This document shows, piece after piece, positions 7,656-16,267 of a DNA stretch of 64,000 nucleotides; the stretch's first letter is position 1, and every line of letters begins with the position of its first letter. Below the pieces are notes generated by a model. That model ran no database searches, was not told where the DNA came from, and worked only from the letters and a program-made list of their open reading frames with translations. This DNA is from an uncultured Pelagibacteraceae bacterium (GTDB lineage: Bacteria; Pseudomonadota; Alphaproteobacteria; Pelagibacterales; Pelagibacteraceae), in the NCBI GenBank assembly GCA_902595815.1, contig CACJRL010000004.1:1-64000 (forward strand), read 5' to 3'. A program made the translations under genes and the position numbers.

Positions 7656-8423
7656 TTAATTTTTTATATTATAACCTTTTTTAAGTATAATTGAGACAAT
7701 AGTTACACATACAATTAAAAATATAAACATTGTTGAAATACTTATCCAAATATCAAAATCAGAAACTCCATAAAATGCAAACCTCAGCCCATTAATTAAA
7801 TATACAACAGGATTAAAATAAGTGACTGTTTGCCAGAAACTTGGGAGCATATCTAGCGAATACAAACTTCCACCTAAGAATACCATTGGTGTTATGACAA
7901 TTGTTGGTATTATAGACATTTGCTCGAAATTTTTACTAAGAAGTCCAATTAAAAACCCAAACAAAGCAAAAGTAAAAGCAACTAGAATTAATAAGAAAAT
8001 CATTAGTAAAGGAAACTTTACATTTACTTCTGCAAAGAAAAGTGAAGTGCAGAAAATTACTGCAGCAACAATTAAGGTTTTAGTTGCACCTGCACCAACA
8101 TAAGCAATTACAATTTCTACAGTAGAAATTGGAGCTGCTAAAATTTCATAAATTGTTCCATTAAATTTAGGAAAAAAAATTCCAAAAGAAGTGTTACTGA
8201 TAGATTGCGTTAATAATGTTAACATCAATAATCCTGGAACTATATAAGAGCCATAACTAATGCCATCAATTTTTTGTACATAATCCCCGATTACCGAGCC
8301 GAATACTATAAAGTATAATGAAGTAGATAAAACTGGAGAAAGAAGAGATTGTATTAATGTTCTTCTAAATCGATCCATTTCATGAAAATAAATTGCTCTT
8401 AATGCGTAAAAATTAATCCTCAT
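7656..8423 (-). CDS. ABC-2 type exporter permease
   Basis: A 255-residue ABC-2 family permease with six membrane helices, similar in layout to E. coli YadH. Visible hallmarks are the basic N-terminal coupling region [18 protein letters not shown], the [16 protein letters not shown] segment, and the C-terminal [16 protein letters not shown] followed by [17 protein letters not shown], the classic ABC-2 signature. It pairs with the ATPase encoded immediately upstream, whose gene overlaps this start by 11 bases. Cargo is unknown; family members export drugs, polysaccharides or lipids. The following two mini-genes are translationally close and may belong to the same complex or operon. Confidence 0.9.
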   Translation of the reverse strand: MRINFYALRAIYFHEMDRFRRTLIQSLLSPVLSTSLYFIVFGSVIGDYVQKIDGISYGSYIVPGLLMLTLLTQSISNTSFGIFFPKFNGTIYEILAAPISTVEIVIAYVGAGATKTLIVAAVIFCTSLFFAEVNVKFPLLMIFLLILVAFTFALFGFLIGLLSKNFEQMSIIPTIVITPMVFLGGSLYSLDMLPSFWQTVTYFNPVVYLINGLRFAFYGVSDFDIWISISTMFIFLIVCVTIVSIILKKGYNIKN

Positions 8424-9348
8424 TATTTTCCTTTACCAATGTCACAAAAATCTTTTCAAGATTATTTTGCTCTGTTTTTAAATCTCTCATCCTCAAACCT
8501 GCATTTTTTAAATCTTGAAGCATCTTTGTGATACCTGTTCTTTCAGCATGTAAGTTATAGTTGTAAATTAATGAATAATTATCATTAGATATTGATAGAT
8601 TATATTCATTAAGTTCTGCTGGAATTTTTTCGACTTTATCTTGTAATTCAATGGTTAATTTTTTATGACCCATTTTTTTTAATAAATCTATTTTATTATC
8701 AACAACAATGATTTCTCCTTGATTAATTACTGCAACTCGGTCTGCGATTGCCTCTGCTTCTTCAATATAGTGTGTTGTTAATATTATAGTTACTCCTGTT
8801 TTCCTTAATCCCTCTACAACTTTCCACATATCTTTTCTCAATTCTACATCAACGCCTGCTGTTGGCTCATCAAGAAATAATATCGAAGGTTCATGTGATA
8901 ATGCTTTTGCTATCATTACACGTCTTTTCATTCCTCCTGAAAGCTGATTTAACCTTAAATCTTTTTTGTCCCATAAACTGAAATCTTTAAGAACTTTTTC
9001 TATATGTTGAGGGTTCGGCTTTTTTCCATATAAACCTCTTGAATATGAAACATTGTTAAACACTGTTTCAAATTGTTCTAATGAAATTTCTTGGGGGACC
9101 AGTCCTATTCTTGATCTTGTTTCTCTATAATCTTTTATAATATCAAAACCATCTACTGTAATTACTCCAGAAGTTGGTTTAACTATACCACATACAATAC
9201 TTATCAGTGTAGTTTTGCCAGCTCCATTTGGTCCAAGCATAGCAATAATTTCACCTTGCCTTATATTTAAATTAACAGTTTTTAAAGCGTTAAATCCATT
9301 GTCGTATACCTTTGAAAGGTTATCTATTGTTATTAAATCTTTAGTCAT
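8413..9348 (-). CDS. ABC-2 exporter ATP-binding protein
   Basis: A 311-residue ABC ATPase that powers the adjacent ABC-2 permease. Walker [10 protein letters not shown] is at 39-47, the signature LSGGMKRR and Walker B ILFLDEP follow, and the switch His occurs in TTHYIEEAE. The [16 protein letters not shown]-loop region and a roughly 80-residue C-terminal tail are typical of the YadG/CcmA-like drug-export group. The gene overlaps the permease start by 11 bases, so the two are translationally coupled. Cargo not deducible. Confidence 0.93.
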   Translation of the reverse strand: MTKDLITIDNLSKVYDNGFNALKTVNLNIRQGEIIAMLGPNGAGKTTLISIVCGIVKPTSGVITVDGFDIIKDYRETRSRIGLVPQEISLEQFETVFNNVSYSRGLYGKKPNPQHIEKVLKDFSLWDKKDLRLNQLSGGMKRRVMIAKALSHEPSILFLDEPTAGVDVELRKDMWKVVEGLRKTGVTIILTTHYIEEAEAIADRVAVINQGEIIVVDNKIDLLKKMGHKKLTIELQDKVEKIPAELNEYNLSISNDNYSLIYNYNLHAERTGITKMLQDLKNAGLRMRDLKTEQNNLEKIFVTLVKENNED

Positions 9349-9381
9349 TATCTGAGGTCTTAATTTGATATAGAGATGTTT

Positions 9382-9825
9382 TTAGTGACAAGCAATATTA
9401 TATTTTTTTAATCTCCAATAATTGTATGGCCATGGAGTTAAAAATCCAACTAAAAGCATTATTGGTACTACCCACCAATTTAAAATAGCTCCACCTGTTA
9501 AAATTACATCTGTGAGGTTCATAGCTATTTCCATACTGACCATTGATATAAAGCTCATACCAAGCGCAGTCTTTAATGCTTTGGAAAAATCAAGTTTTTG
9601 TCTTAGTAAAATTATAGTTTCTAAAATAATACTTGTAATCAAACCATTTATAATTGCTAAAGTCATGATGGCTAAAACAGGCCACGGAATTCCTGTTATC
9701 TGAAAATACAATATAGTTCCAAAGTCACCAATTGCACAGCCTAGTAAACACCAAGCAGTATTTTTTGCGCTTCTTTTCCAAGTATGCTTGCATGACCAAT
9801 TAAAATTAATTGCTTCTGAACTCAT
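9382..9825 (-). CDS. DUF4396 membrane protein
   Basis: A 147-residue protein of the DUF4396 type with about four membrane helices. The N-terminal segment contains His13 and Cys residues in a KHTWKRSAKNTAWCLLGCAIGD motif, a polar-to-membrane entry conserved in this family. The C-terminus ends LTPWPYNYWRLKKYNIACH with a terminal Cys-His. These Cys/His positions suggest metal or heme handling, but no activity is established. It overlaps the cytochrome c gene upstream by 4 bases (ATGA type), so the two are translationally coupled and likely act together in a periplasmic or membrane redox task. Confidence 0.7.
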   Translation of the reverse strand: MSSEAINFNWSCKHTWKRSAKNTAWCLLGCAIGDFGTILYFQITGIPWPVLAIMTLAIINGLITSIILETIILLRQKLDFSKALKTALGMSFISMVSMEIAMNLTDVILTGGAILNWWVVPIMLLVGFLTPWPYNYWRLKKYNIACH

Positions 9826-10250
9826 TGTTTGCTCATTTCTAAATGATATTCATAAATATCATCTTTCCAATAAGATTTAATGTACGAAAGAATGTTATCA
9901 ATACCTTCATCACTTATTTTGTCACCAAAACCCATCATCTTGCCTTCATAATTTTTTATCAATTTAGCAAATCCATACTTTATCATTCTATGTAGTAACT
10001 CATCTGTATGATGCCAAGTATGACCAGTTCCATTTAAAGGGGGTGCTTTTCTATGACCATCTTCATCTAAACCTTGCCAATTTGTAGCTCCAGCTAAATT
10101 TGCTTGGTGACAAGAAACACAATATTGATTGTATAATATCTTGCCATTTTTAATTGCTTCTAATGAATCTCTTGTTATGGGGTAGTGCGAATGAGAGAAA
10201 GCAGTATCTGCATAAAATAAAACAATAAGAATAAAAAAATACTTTTTCAT
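9822..10250 (-). CDS. Exported mono-heme cytochrome c
   Basis: A 142-residue class I-like c-type cytochrome. An N-terminal signal peptide (about residues 1-19, ending in AFS) directs it to the periplasm. The heme-binding motif CVSCH is at 44-48 near the start of the mature domain (NGKILYNQYCVSCH), and a Met-rich KMMGFGDK segment supplies a plausible axial Met. The C-terminal helix DEGIDNILSYIKSYW is typical. It overlaps the DUF4396 gene by 4 bases and abuts the cytochrome c'-like gene, sharing one base. Probably an electron carrier in the same small operon; redox partner unknown. Confidence 0.88.
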   Translation of the reverse strand: MKKYFFILIVLFYADTAFSHSHYPITRDSLEAIKNGKILYNQYCVSCHQANLAGATNWQGLDEDGHRKAPPLNGTGHTWHHTDELLHRMIKYGFAKLIKNYEGKMMGFGDKISDEGIDNILSYIKSYWKDDIYEYHLEMSKQ

Positions 10251-10714
10251 TAGTGTGGAGCCCTATATCTGCTATGACAAGCTTTACAGCTCGACCACAT
10301 ATATTGTTTCAAAGCTGCTCTAAAATCATCTTGGTCTTCGATAATTGAAGCTAGCTTTATCATTTGATCAGATGATTTTTTCATTAGAGCATTAAATTCA
10401 TCTTTTTCTTCCCAAATAATTGGTAAAGCCTCTGTTCCGTGTCCCTCTTTTGTATTTTCTGGAAATAAATTTAGTAATTCTAAATAATTATCACTCATTC
10501 TAATCATCAGTTTTTTTGAGTCCTCAATTTCAACTTCGTTAAGTAAAATACTAATTCTTTTTGCTAGTTTATAATTTTGACTGAATAAAGATTTTCTTTT
10601 CTTTATAATGTCTTTTGCACTTTCTTCTGATAAAACATTAGAATTAAATGAAAAAGAAAGTGCTACAATAAACATTATTTTGAAAATATTATTTATTTTT
10701 ATAAAATAGCTCAT
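10250..10714 (-). CDS. Cytochrome c' / c556-like four-helix protein
   Basis: A 154-residue exported cytochrome of the c'/c556 type: a signal peptide is followed by a helical bundle with the heme motif CKACH at 143-147, only seven residues from the C-terminus, the usual place for this class. The open frame extends to 10771, but that would run deep into the opposite-strand cytochrome b561 gene. The ATG at 10714 gives a good signal sequence, and the ATG at 10675 is an alternative. Members bind gases or transfer electrons. The context with another cytochrome c and a divergent cytochrome b561 supports an electron-transfer role. Confidence 0.83.
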   Translation of the reverse strand: MSYFIKINNIFKIMFIVALSFSFNSNVLSEESAKDIIKKRKSLFSQNYKLAKRISILLNEVEIEDSKKLMIRMSDNYLELLNLFPENTKEGHGTEALPIIWEEKDEFNALMKKSSDQMIKLASIIEDQDDFRAALKQYMWSSCKACHSRYRAPH

Positions 10715-11240
10715 GTCGAATAGTATAACATTACAATATAGTTGGTTAGCTAAATTTTTCCATTGGTTCACTTTGCTCCTTCTAATTGCTCAGATACCAA
10801 TGGGGTTTATTTTAGTCAGATTGGATTTTTCGGATTTAAGAATAACTATAGAAAATGTGCACGTAATTGTTGGGATATCTATATTTTACATAACTTTATT
10901 TAGGTTAATTTATAAATTTTTTAGCAAGTCCCCAAAACTAATGCCTGAGGCATTCTTTGGACAAAACTTGATTGCGAAATTGAATCATTTCGCTCTTTAT
11001 GTCGCACTTTTAACAATAACAACATCAGGAATTTTAAAAAAGTTATTTAATGGTGAAAAACTAAATTTTTTTATTTTTAAATTAAGGATTGAAGATAACT
11101 TTGATTTAGCAGATCAATTTTACAATGTTCACGTTATTTCAAATTATACATTAATAGTTTTAATCTCATTGCATATTTTTGCAGTTTTGTTTCATCAAAT
11201 ATTTTTGAAAGAAAACATCTTGAAAAGAATGACCAGATAA
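10713..11240 (+). CDS. Cytochrome b561-family membrane protein
   Basis: A 175-residue di-heme cytochrome b561 of the bacterial CybB/YceJ type with four to five membrane helices. Candidate heme-ligand His residues sit in membrane segments: His17 (KFFHWFT), His50 (ENVHVIVG), His92 (LNHFALY), His140 and His154 (LISLHIFAV). The start codon overlaps the start codon of the divergent cytochrome c' gene within CATG at 10712-10715. It is followed 13 bases later by a thioredoxin-like gene. Family members pass electrons from the quinone pool to periplasmic acceptors, which would connect with the c-type cytochromes next door. Confidence 0.88.
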   Translation: MSNSITLQYSWLAKFFHWFTLLLLIAQIPMGFILVRLDFSDLRITIENVHVIVGISIFYITLFRLIYKFFSKSPKLMPEAFFGQNLIAKLNHFALYVALLTITTSGILKKLFNGEKLNFFIFKLRIEDNFDLADQFYNVHVISNYTLIVLISLHIFAVLFHQIFLKENILKRMTR

Positions 11241-11253
11241 TTAAATAGAGTTC

Positions 11254-11628
11254 ATGAAAAAATATTTTATCTTTTTTATTTTATTCTTGATACCAAATAT
11301 CTCATTTGGTTTTGAAAAAACCACAAACTTTGATCTGAAAAAATTATTTGAAATTCAAAAATCTGGTAAAACAATTGTTATTAATTCTTGGAATGAATAT
11401 TGTTCAACTTGCGCAGCACAAACAAAAGTTTTCGATCAAGCAATGAAAGACTTTAAGGATGTAGAATTTTTATTCTATGAGCAAACAGAACATGAAGATA
11501 TTGCTAAAGCTTTAGGTGTAAATTATTGGACTACAATAGTCGTTTTTAAAGGTCAAAGTGAAGTAGCAAGAGAAATTGGTTTAACTGACAAGGACCAAAT
11601 ATATAATTTAATAAGAAAAGGGATATAA
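11254..11628 (+). CDS. Exported thioredoxin-fold protein (CSTC)
   Basis: A 124-residue exported protein with a signal peptide (MKKYFIFFILFLIPNISFG) and a thioredoxin fold. The redox motif CSTC at 50-53 follows NSWNEY, and a Pro-like turn region is replaced by NYWTTIVVFKGQ before the last strand. It resembles periplasmic thioredoxin-like reductants that keep heme-site or metal-site cysteines reduced, which fits the preceding cytochrome genes. It follows cytochrome b561 by 13 bases on the same strand. The canonical cis-Pro is not obvious, since WTTIVV stands where TPT-like sequence is expected, so activity may differ. Confidence 0.75.
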   Translation: MKKYFIFFILFLIPNISFGFEKTTNFDLKKLFEIQKSGKTIVINSWNEYCSTCAAQTKVFDQAMKDFKDVEFLFYEQTEHEDIAKALGVNYWTTIVVFKGQSEVAREIGLTDKDQIYNLIRKGI

Positions 11629-11637
11629 TTCCTCTTT

Positions 11638-11657
11638 ACCTCCCCTTTCGAGGAGGT
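11638..11657 (+). terminator. Small hairpin after the thioredoxin-like gene
   Basis: ACCTCC at 11638-11643 pairs with GGAGGT at 11652-11657 around an 8-base loop, 10 bases after the stop. There is no T-run immediately behind it. It may mark the transcript end, or the GGAGGT may be a ribosome-binding-like sequence for a tiny frame starting at 11684. Weak call. Confidence 0.35.
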
Positions 11658-11783
11658 GAATTCAACAAAAAAGAGAGAAATAAATGAATGTTAAATTCAG
11701 GAATAATTTTTTAAATTATGATTGCTATATAGAATTAATTTTTTTTTTGTCAATTTATGAAAAAGCAAGAAAAATTAGGGATT

Positions 11784-12902
11784 TTAATTAAGCAATGCTT
11801 TTTGAGCTGGTAAATAATCATGACCAAATACATCAGCTACAGCTTTATGAGTAACACCTCCTTTAAATACATTTAATCCTGCTTGAAAATTTTGATCATC
11901 ATTTAAAGCTTTTAAGTACCCATCTTTTGCTAATTTAGATAAAAAAGGAAGTGTTGCTTTGTTTAAGGCAATTGTTGATGTTCTAGGAACACCGCCAGGC
12001 ATATTTGCAACGCAATAATGAATTATATCATCTATTATAAAAGTCGGTTCTGCAAAAGTAGTCGGTTTACTGGTTTCAACACATCCTCCTTGATCAATTG
12101 CAACATCTACAATTACTGATCCCCTTTTCATTTTTTTTAACATATTCTTTGTAACTAATTTTGGTGCCTCAGCACCCGGTATCAAAACTCCACCTACTAA
12201 CAAATCACATTCAGAAATTAATTTTTCTAAATCGGTTTTATCGCTTAAGTTGGGAATTATTTTGTCTCCAAATATTTGGGAAAGTTCGTTTAATCTTTTT
12301 TCAGATTTATCTACAATATTAACCTTGGCTTTCATGCCTGTTGCAATTATCGCAGCATTTTCACCTACTACTCCACCTCCAAGTATAACAACATTTCCAG
12401 GCTCTACGCCAGGTGCTCCTCCTAACAAAAGACCACGACCTTTTTGATTTTTTTCTAAACAATGTGCACCTGCTTGAACTGACATTCTTCCAGCTACTGC
12501 ACTCATTGGTGCTAACAAAGGAAGTCTTCCATTATTATCTGTAACTGTTTCATAAGCAATACATATTGATTTGCTGTCTATTAAGCCTTGTGTCAGTTCC
12601 TTGGCTGCAGCAAGATGAAGATATGTAAAAACAACTTGATTTTCTCTTATCATTTTTACTTCACTAGATTGTGGCTCTTTAACTTTAACGATGATGTCAG
12701 AGTCGTTAAAAATATCTTCAGCTGTATTAACTATTTTTGCTCCGCTTGATACGTAATGATCGTTTTCAAATCCTGCTTCAAAACCTCCATTATTTTCAAT
12801 TAAAACTTCGTGGCCATTAGAAGTTAATGTCTTTACACTTTCGGGAGTGAGTCCAATTCTATTTTCCTGAGGCTTTATTTCTTTTGGAACCCCGATTTTC
12901 AT
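11784..12902 (-). CDS. ald: Alanine dehydrogenase
   Basis: NAD-dependent L-alanine dehydrogenase of 372 residues, the standard length. It opens with MKIGVPKEIKPQENRIGLTP, the family start with substrate-binding Arg and Lys, has the KVKEPQ segment, the Rossmann motif GGGVVGENAA near 175-184 and the late NMPGGVPRTSTIALNKATLP block. It oxidises alanine to pyruvate and ammonium. Located 9 bases after an omega-aminotransferase gene, it would regenerate the pyruvate that accepts the amino group of taurine and release ammonium, the arrangement expected in taurine catabolism. Identity very secure; the taurine role is inferred from neighbours. Confidence 0.96.
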   Translation of the reverse strand: MKIGVPKEIKPQENRIGLTPESVKTLTSNGHEVLIENNGGFEAGFENDHYVSSGAKIVNTAEDIFNDSDIIVKVKEPQSSEVKMIRENQVVFTYLHLAAAKELTQGLIDSKSICIAYETVTDNNGRLPLLAPMSAVAGRMSVQAGAHCLEKNQKGRGLLLGGAPGVEPGNVVILGGGVVGENAAIIATGMKAKVNIVDKSEKRLNELSQIFGDKIIPNLSDKTDLEKLISECDLLVGGVLIPGAEAPKLVTKNMLKKMKRGSVIVDVAIDQGGCVETSKPTTFAEPTFIIDDIIHYCVANMPGGVPRTSTIALNKATLPFLSKLAKDGYLKALNDDQNFQAGLNVFKGGVTHKAVADVFGHDYLPAQKALLN

Positions 12903-12911
12903 AGAATTAAA

Positions 12912-14255
12912 TTAATTTTTTTTGCTTTTTGAATAGTTGGTAATACCAGTTCTTAGTTTCTCGATTATTTCATCAATATGTTTTTTTTCGCAGATAAACA
13001 TTGGAGCAATAATTAAACAATCTCCAGTCGCTTTAAAGTTAACTCCTGCATCATAACAGTGTTTGAAACATGTAAATCCTGCTGCGCCAGGTTTTTTATG
13101 CATTTTAATATCAATACCACCCATCATTCCATAACCTCTTATATTATCAACAACATCAATATCTTTTAAAGACATTAAACCTTCTTGGAAATATGGAGAT
13201 AAATTTTTTGCTCTATTAAAGATATCATCTTTTTCAAAAATATCTTGAACCGCTAAGCCTGCAGCTACTGAGACAGGAATTCCTGAGTAAGTGTAACCAT
13301 GAAATAATTCTATTGTTCCTTTTGGAGATCCATCCATAACCGTGTCGTAAATTTCTTCTTTACACGCAACTGCCCCTAAAGGACTTATTCCATTTGTTGT
13401 AGCTTTTGCCATTGTAATAATATCAGGTGTAACTCCGTATTCTTGAGATGCAAAAGGCGAACCTGTTCTTCCCCAACCTGTAATAACTTCATCAAAAACT
13501 AATAAAATACCATGCTTATCACAAATTTCTCTTAGTCTTTGCAAATATCCTTTTGGTGGAACTAAGGTTCCTGTTGATCCAGCAATTGGTTCAACAATGC
13601 AAGCTGCTATATTTTCTGAACCAAAATTTGTACAAATTCTCTCTAGATCTTCTGCCATTTCTGCACCAGTTTCAGGTTGACCTGAAACAAATTTATGTTC
13701 AGGTAAATGCGTATGTCTCATGTGAAGAACACCTGGCATCAAAACATTGGCAAATGTTTTCACGTTGTTAATCATTCCGCCAACGGAAGTAGCTCCGATA
13801 TTCATCCCGTGATAACCTCTTTCTCTTCCAACAAACCTAAATCTATGTCCTTCACCTCTTGCTTTATGATATGCAACTGCAATTTTTATTGCAGTCTCAA
13901 CAGCAGTAGATCCACAAATTGTATAAAAAATTCTATTTAAATTTCCTGGTGTATGTTTTGAAATTTTTGTTGCAAGTTCAAATGAACCTCCAAAACCTTG
14001 TTGAAATGGTTGAGCATAGTCTAATTTTTTTAATTGATTTGTAATTGCATTAATAATTTCCTCTCTTCCATGACCTAAAGGATTACAAAATAATCCCGAG
14101 CTTGCATCTATCTGAGTTTGACCTTGATGATTTTTTAAATAAACACCTTTTGCTTCTACAATCAATCTAGGAGACTCTTTAAAATCTCTATTAGATGTAA
14201 ATGGCATCCAATGTTCATTTAAAGAATTTGGTATTTGAGGTTTTTCTGAACTCAT
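12912..14255 (-). CDS. tpa: Class III aminotransferase, probable taurine--pyruvate aminotransferase
   Basis: A 447-residue PLP-dependent class III omega-aminotransferase. The Gly-rich start NHQGQTQIDASSGLFC, the PLP-phosphate segment CGSTAVETAIK near 114-124, GYHGMN, the PLP pyridine Asp255 in FDEVITGWGRTG and the Schiff-base Lys284 in MAKATTNGISPLGA are all present. The family includes taurine:pyruvate and beta-alanine:pyruvate aminotransferases. The ald gene just downstream and tauABC divergent upstream make taurine the best candidate, giving sulfoacetaldehyde and alanine. The next enzyme, sulfoacetaldehyde acetyltransferase (Xsc), is not in the window. Family certain, taurine specificity probable. 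Confidence 0.85.
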   Translation of the reverse strand: MSSEKPQIPNSLNEHWMPFTSNRDFKESPRLIVEAKGVYLKNHQGQTQIDASSGLFCNPLGHGREEIINAITNQLKKLDYAQPFQQGFGGSFELATKISKHTPGNLNRIFYTICGSTAVETAIKIAVAYHKARGEGHRFRFVGRERGYHGMNIGATSVGGMINNVKTFANVLMPGVLHMRHTHLPEHKFVSGQPETGAEMAEDLERICTNFGSENIAACIVEPIAGSTGTLVPPKGYLQRLREICDKHGILLVFDEVITGWGRTGSPFASQEYGVTPDIITMAKATTNGISPLGAVACKEEIYDTVMDGSPKGTIELFHGYTYSGIPVSVAAGLAVQDIFEKDDIFNRAKNLSPYFQEGLMSLKDIDVVDNIRGYGMMGGIDIKMHKKPGAAGFTCFKHCYDAGVNFKATGDCLIIAPMFICEKKHIDEIIEKLRTGITNYSKSKKN

Positions 14256-14445
14256 AAATATGTTCGATTCATAGACTAATTATATAAATTAACCAGTAAA
14301 TTTTAGTCATACTTGCTATGTTAAATGACCGCAACTATAGGTTGTAACTTATGACTTTTGAAGCCTGTGTAATTTATTCATCATTTACTTAAAAGAAAAT
14401 TTAAACTTAAATATCGATAATTAAATTTAATTAACAGGAGATGAA
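14256..14445. promoter_or_regulatory. Divergent promoter region tpa-ald / tauABC
   Basis: About 190 AT-rich bases separate the divergent aminotransferase and tauA genes, the longest intergenic space in the window. A clear AGGAG ribosome binding site lies at about 14436-14440 in front of tauA. I see no convincing operator palindrome and assign no regulator, but its size and position suggest both transcripts start here and may be co-regulated. Confidence 0.5.
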
Positions 14446-15387
14446 ATGAAAAAAATAGTTAGTTTCATTTTAGGAAGTTTATTTGCTCTAAACTTAACAA
14501 TCACAGCAGCAAACTCTGCTGCGAACGAAGTTAGAGTTGCATACTTTCTAGAGTGGCCAAGTCCAAATTTAGAGGACATGCAAAAAAAGAATTTTGCTAA
14601 AGCTTTAGGAGTTCCAGTAAAATGGACAAACTTCACAAATGGTGGAGCAATGACAGATGCAATGTTAGCAGGAGATATTGATATTTCTTACTCACAAGGT
14701 TTGGTACCATTTATTAATGCTGTAAAATCAAATGCACCTATCAAATTAGTTGATATTGCAATGGAATACGGAATGGGTGGAACAACTTGTGTAACATCTA
14801 ATGCATCAGGAATAACAAAAGCAAATGCAACTGAATTAGAAGGTAAAAAAGTTGCTGTTCCGCTAGGTACTATGGCTGAGTACGTTTTCGACGAAAGTAT
14901 GAAAGTTGTCGGAGCTGACAGAAGCAAAATGGATATTATTCAAATGGACCCTGAAGAAGGTGCGGCTGCATTAGTAAGTGGAGATGTAGTAATGGCATGT
15001 CTATTTGGTGGTAATTCTATCAAAGCTGCAGTTGCTGTAGGATCAAGACTTTTAACTGTTCAAGAAGCAAGAGATGCAGGTATTTTAGGAATAGATATTA
15101 CTTCTGTAACAGACAAGTTTATGAAGGAAAATCCTGGAATGTTGAGAACTTTTATTGAAGTAACTCACGAAGCAAATGAAAGATATAGAAATGGAAAAAG
15201 TGATATGAATTCTATGTCAAAAGCTTCAGAAATGAAAATTGCTGATATGAAAGACACTTTAAGTGGTTTCAAATTCTTAACTCCAGAAGAAACTAAAAAA
15301 TCTATGGAAAGTGGAAACTTAGATGCATTCTTAAAAGGAATGGGAACTCCAGGTGGAGCAGTAGACACTAGTTTCTTACCTTTATAA
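14446..15387 (+). CDS. tauA: Taurine ABC transporter, substrate-binding protein
   Basis: Periplasmic binding protein of 313 residues of the TauA/SsuA (NMT1-like) family. A signal peptide ends near residue 25 (ITAANSA). The mature protein opens with VRVAYFLEWPSPNLEDM, and the GGAMTDAMLAGDIDISYSQG and GKKVAVPLGTMAEYVF segments are typical of taurine-type members. Being divergent from the aminotransferase/alanine dehydrogenase pair and followed by an ATPase and permease of the same family strongly suggests taurine as ligand. A strong hairpin terminator directly follows the gene, consistent with excess binding protein over membrane subunits. Confidence 0.9.
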   Translation: MKKIVSFILGSLFALNLTITAANSAANEVRVAYFLEWPSPNLEDMQKKNFAKALGVPVKWTNFTNGGAMTDAMLAGDIDISYSQGLVPFINAVKSNAPIKLVDIAMEYGMGGTTCVTSNASGITKANATELEGKKVAVPLGTMAEYVFDESMKVVGADRSKMDIIQMDPEEGAAALVSGDVVMACLFGGNSIKAAVAVGSRLLTVQEARDAGILGIDITSVTDKFMKENPGMLRTFIEVTHEANERYRNGKSDMNSMSKASEMKIADMKDTLSGFKFLTPEETKKSMESGNLDAFLKGMGTPGGAVDTSFLPL

Positions 15388-15406
15388 TTTAAAGATTAGA
15401 ATAATT

Positions 15407-15441
15407 AAATAGGCGCCAATTTTATTGGTGCCTATTTTTTT
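15407..15441 (+). terminator. Hairpin terminator between tauA and tauB
   Basis: A 13-base-pair stem (15407-15419 with 15425-15437, one G-U pair) with a 5-base loop is followed by a run of Ts to 15441. This is a textbook intrinsic terminator lying inside the apparent tauABC operon. It probably terminates most transcripts after tauA and lets some read through to tauB and tauC. Confidence 0.9.
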
Positions 15442-15469
15442 AAGTAAATATTTTATATAAAGTCAACTA

Positions 15470-16267
15470 ATGAGTGATTTAATATCTCAAAATCTAAACA
15501 TGATTTTCAAAACTCCAAAAGGAGAGACTGTTCATGCTTTAAAAGATTTAAATTTCAAATTAAAAAAAGGAGAACTATTAACTGTTCTTGGGCCTTCTGG
15601 TTGTGGAAAAACAACTTTGTTAAATATTGCAGCTGGTTTCTTAAGACCGACATCTGGAAATATAACTTTGAACGGTAAAGAAATTGATGGACCTGGAGTT
15701 GAAAGAGGCATGGTTTTTCAACAAGGTGCATTATTTGAATGGTTGACTGTTGCAGAGAATGTAAACTTTGGTCTTAGAATGAAAAAAAAAGATCCTATAG
15801 AAACCTCAAAAAAAGTTGATGAATGGTTGGAGATTGTCGGCTTAAAAGGATTTGGAAATACCCCAACATATCAATTGTCTGGAGGAATGCAGCAAAGAGT
15901 AGCTCTTGCAAGGTGTTTAATCAATGATCCTGATTTGATTTTAATGGATGAGCCTTTAGGTGCTCTTGATGCTTTAACAAGAGAAAAAATGCAATCTTTA
16001 GTTTTGAAAATTTGGAAAGAAACTGGAAAAACAATTATTTTAATTACACACTCGGTTGAGGAAGCACTATTGCTTGGTGAAAGGTTGTACGTAATGGCAC
16101 CAAGACCAGGTAGGATACATAAAGAATATAATCTTCCATTTGCAGAGATGGGATTAAAAGAAGATTTAAGAGAAATAAAAAAAAATAAAGAATTTTCATC
16201 AAAAAGAGAAGAAATTTTATCCATGATTTGGAACATGGAAGAAGAAATTATGGGAAAAGAAAATTAA
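15470..16267 (+). CDS. tauB: Taurine ABC transporter, ATP-binding protein
   Basis: ABC ATPase of 265 residues from the nitrate/sulfonate/taurine group. Walker A GPSGCGKTT is at 41-49, the Q-loop is VFQQGALFEWLTV, the signature LSGGMQQRV, Walker B LILMDEPLGALDA, and the H-loop ITHSVEEAL. The AxRPGRI-like segment MAPRPGRIHKEY is characteristic of this group. The stop is directly followed by the permease ATG with no spacer, so the two are translationally linked. It would energise uptake of taurine bound by TauA. Confidence 0.93.
   Translation: MSDLISQNLNMIFKTPKGETVHALKDLNFKLKKGELLTVLGPSGCGKTTLLNIAAGFLRPTSGNITLNGKEIDGPGVERGMVFQQGALFEWLTVAENVNFGLRMKKKDPIETSKKVDEWLEIVGLKGFGNTPTYQLSGGMQQRVALARCLINDPDLILMDEPLGALDALTREKMQSLVLKIWKETGKTIILITHSVEEALLLGERLYVMAPRPGRIHKEYNLPFAEMGLKEDLREIKKNKEFSSKREEILSMIWNMEEEIMGKEN

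Noticed and set aside
11684..11791. A 35-codon plus-strand frame after the thioredoxin-like gene, preceded by a GAGAGAAA tract and GGAGG further upstream.
   Set aside because: Composition is ordinary AT-rich noise with a poly-T run, it overlaps the convergent ald 3' end, and no known motif is seen. It may be real, but support is too weak to list.
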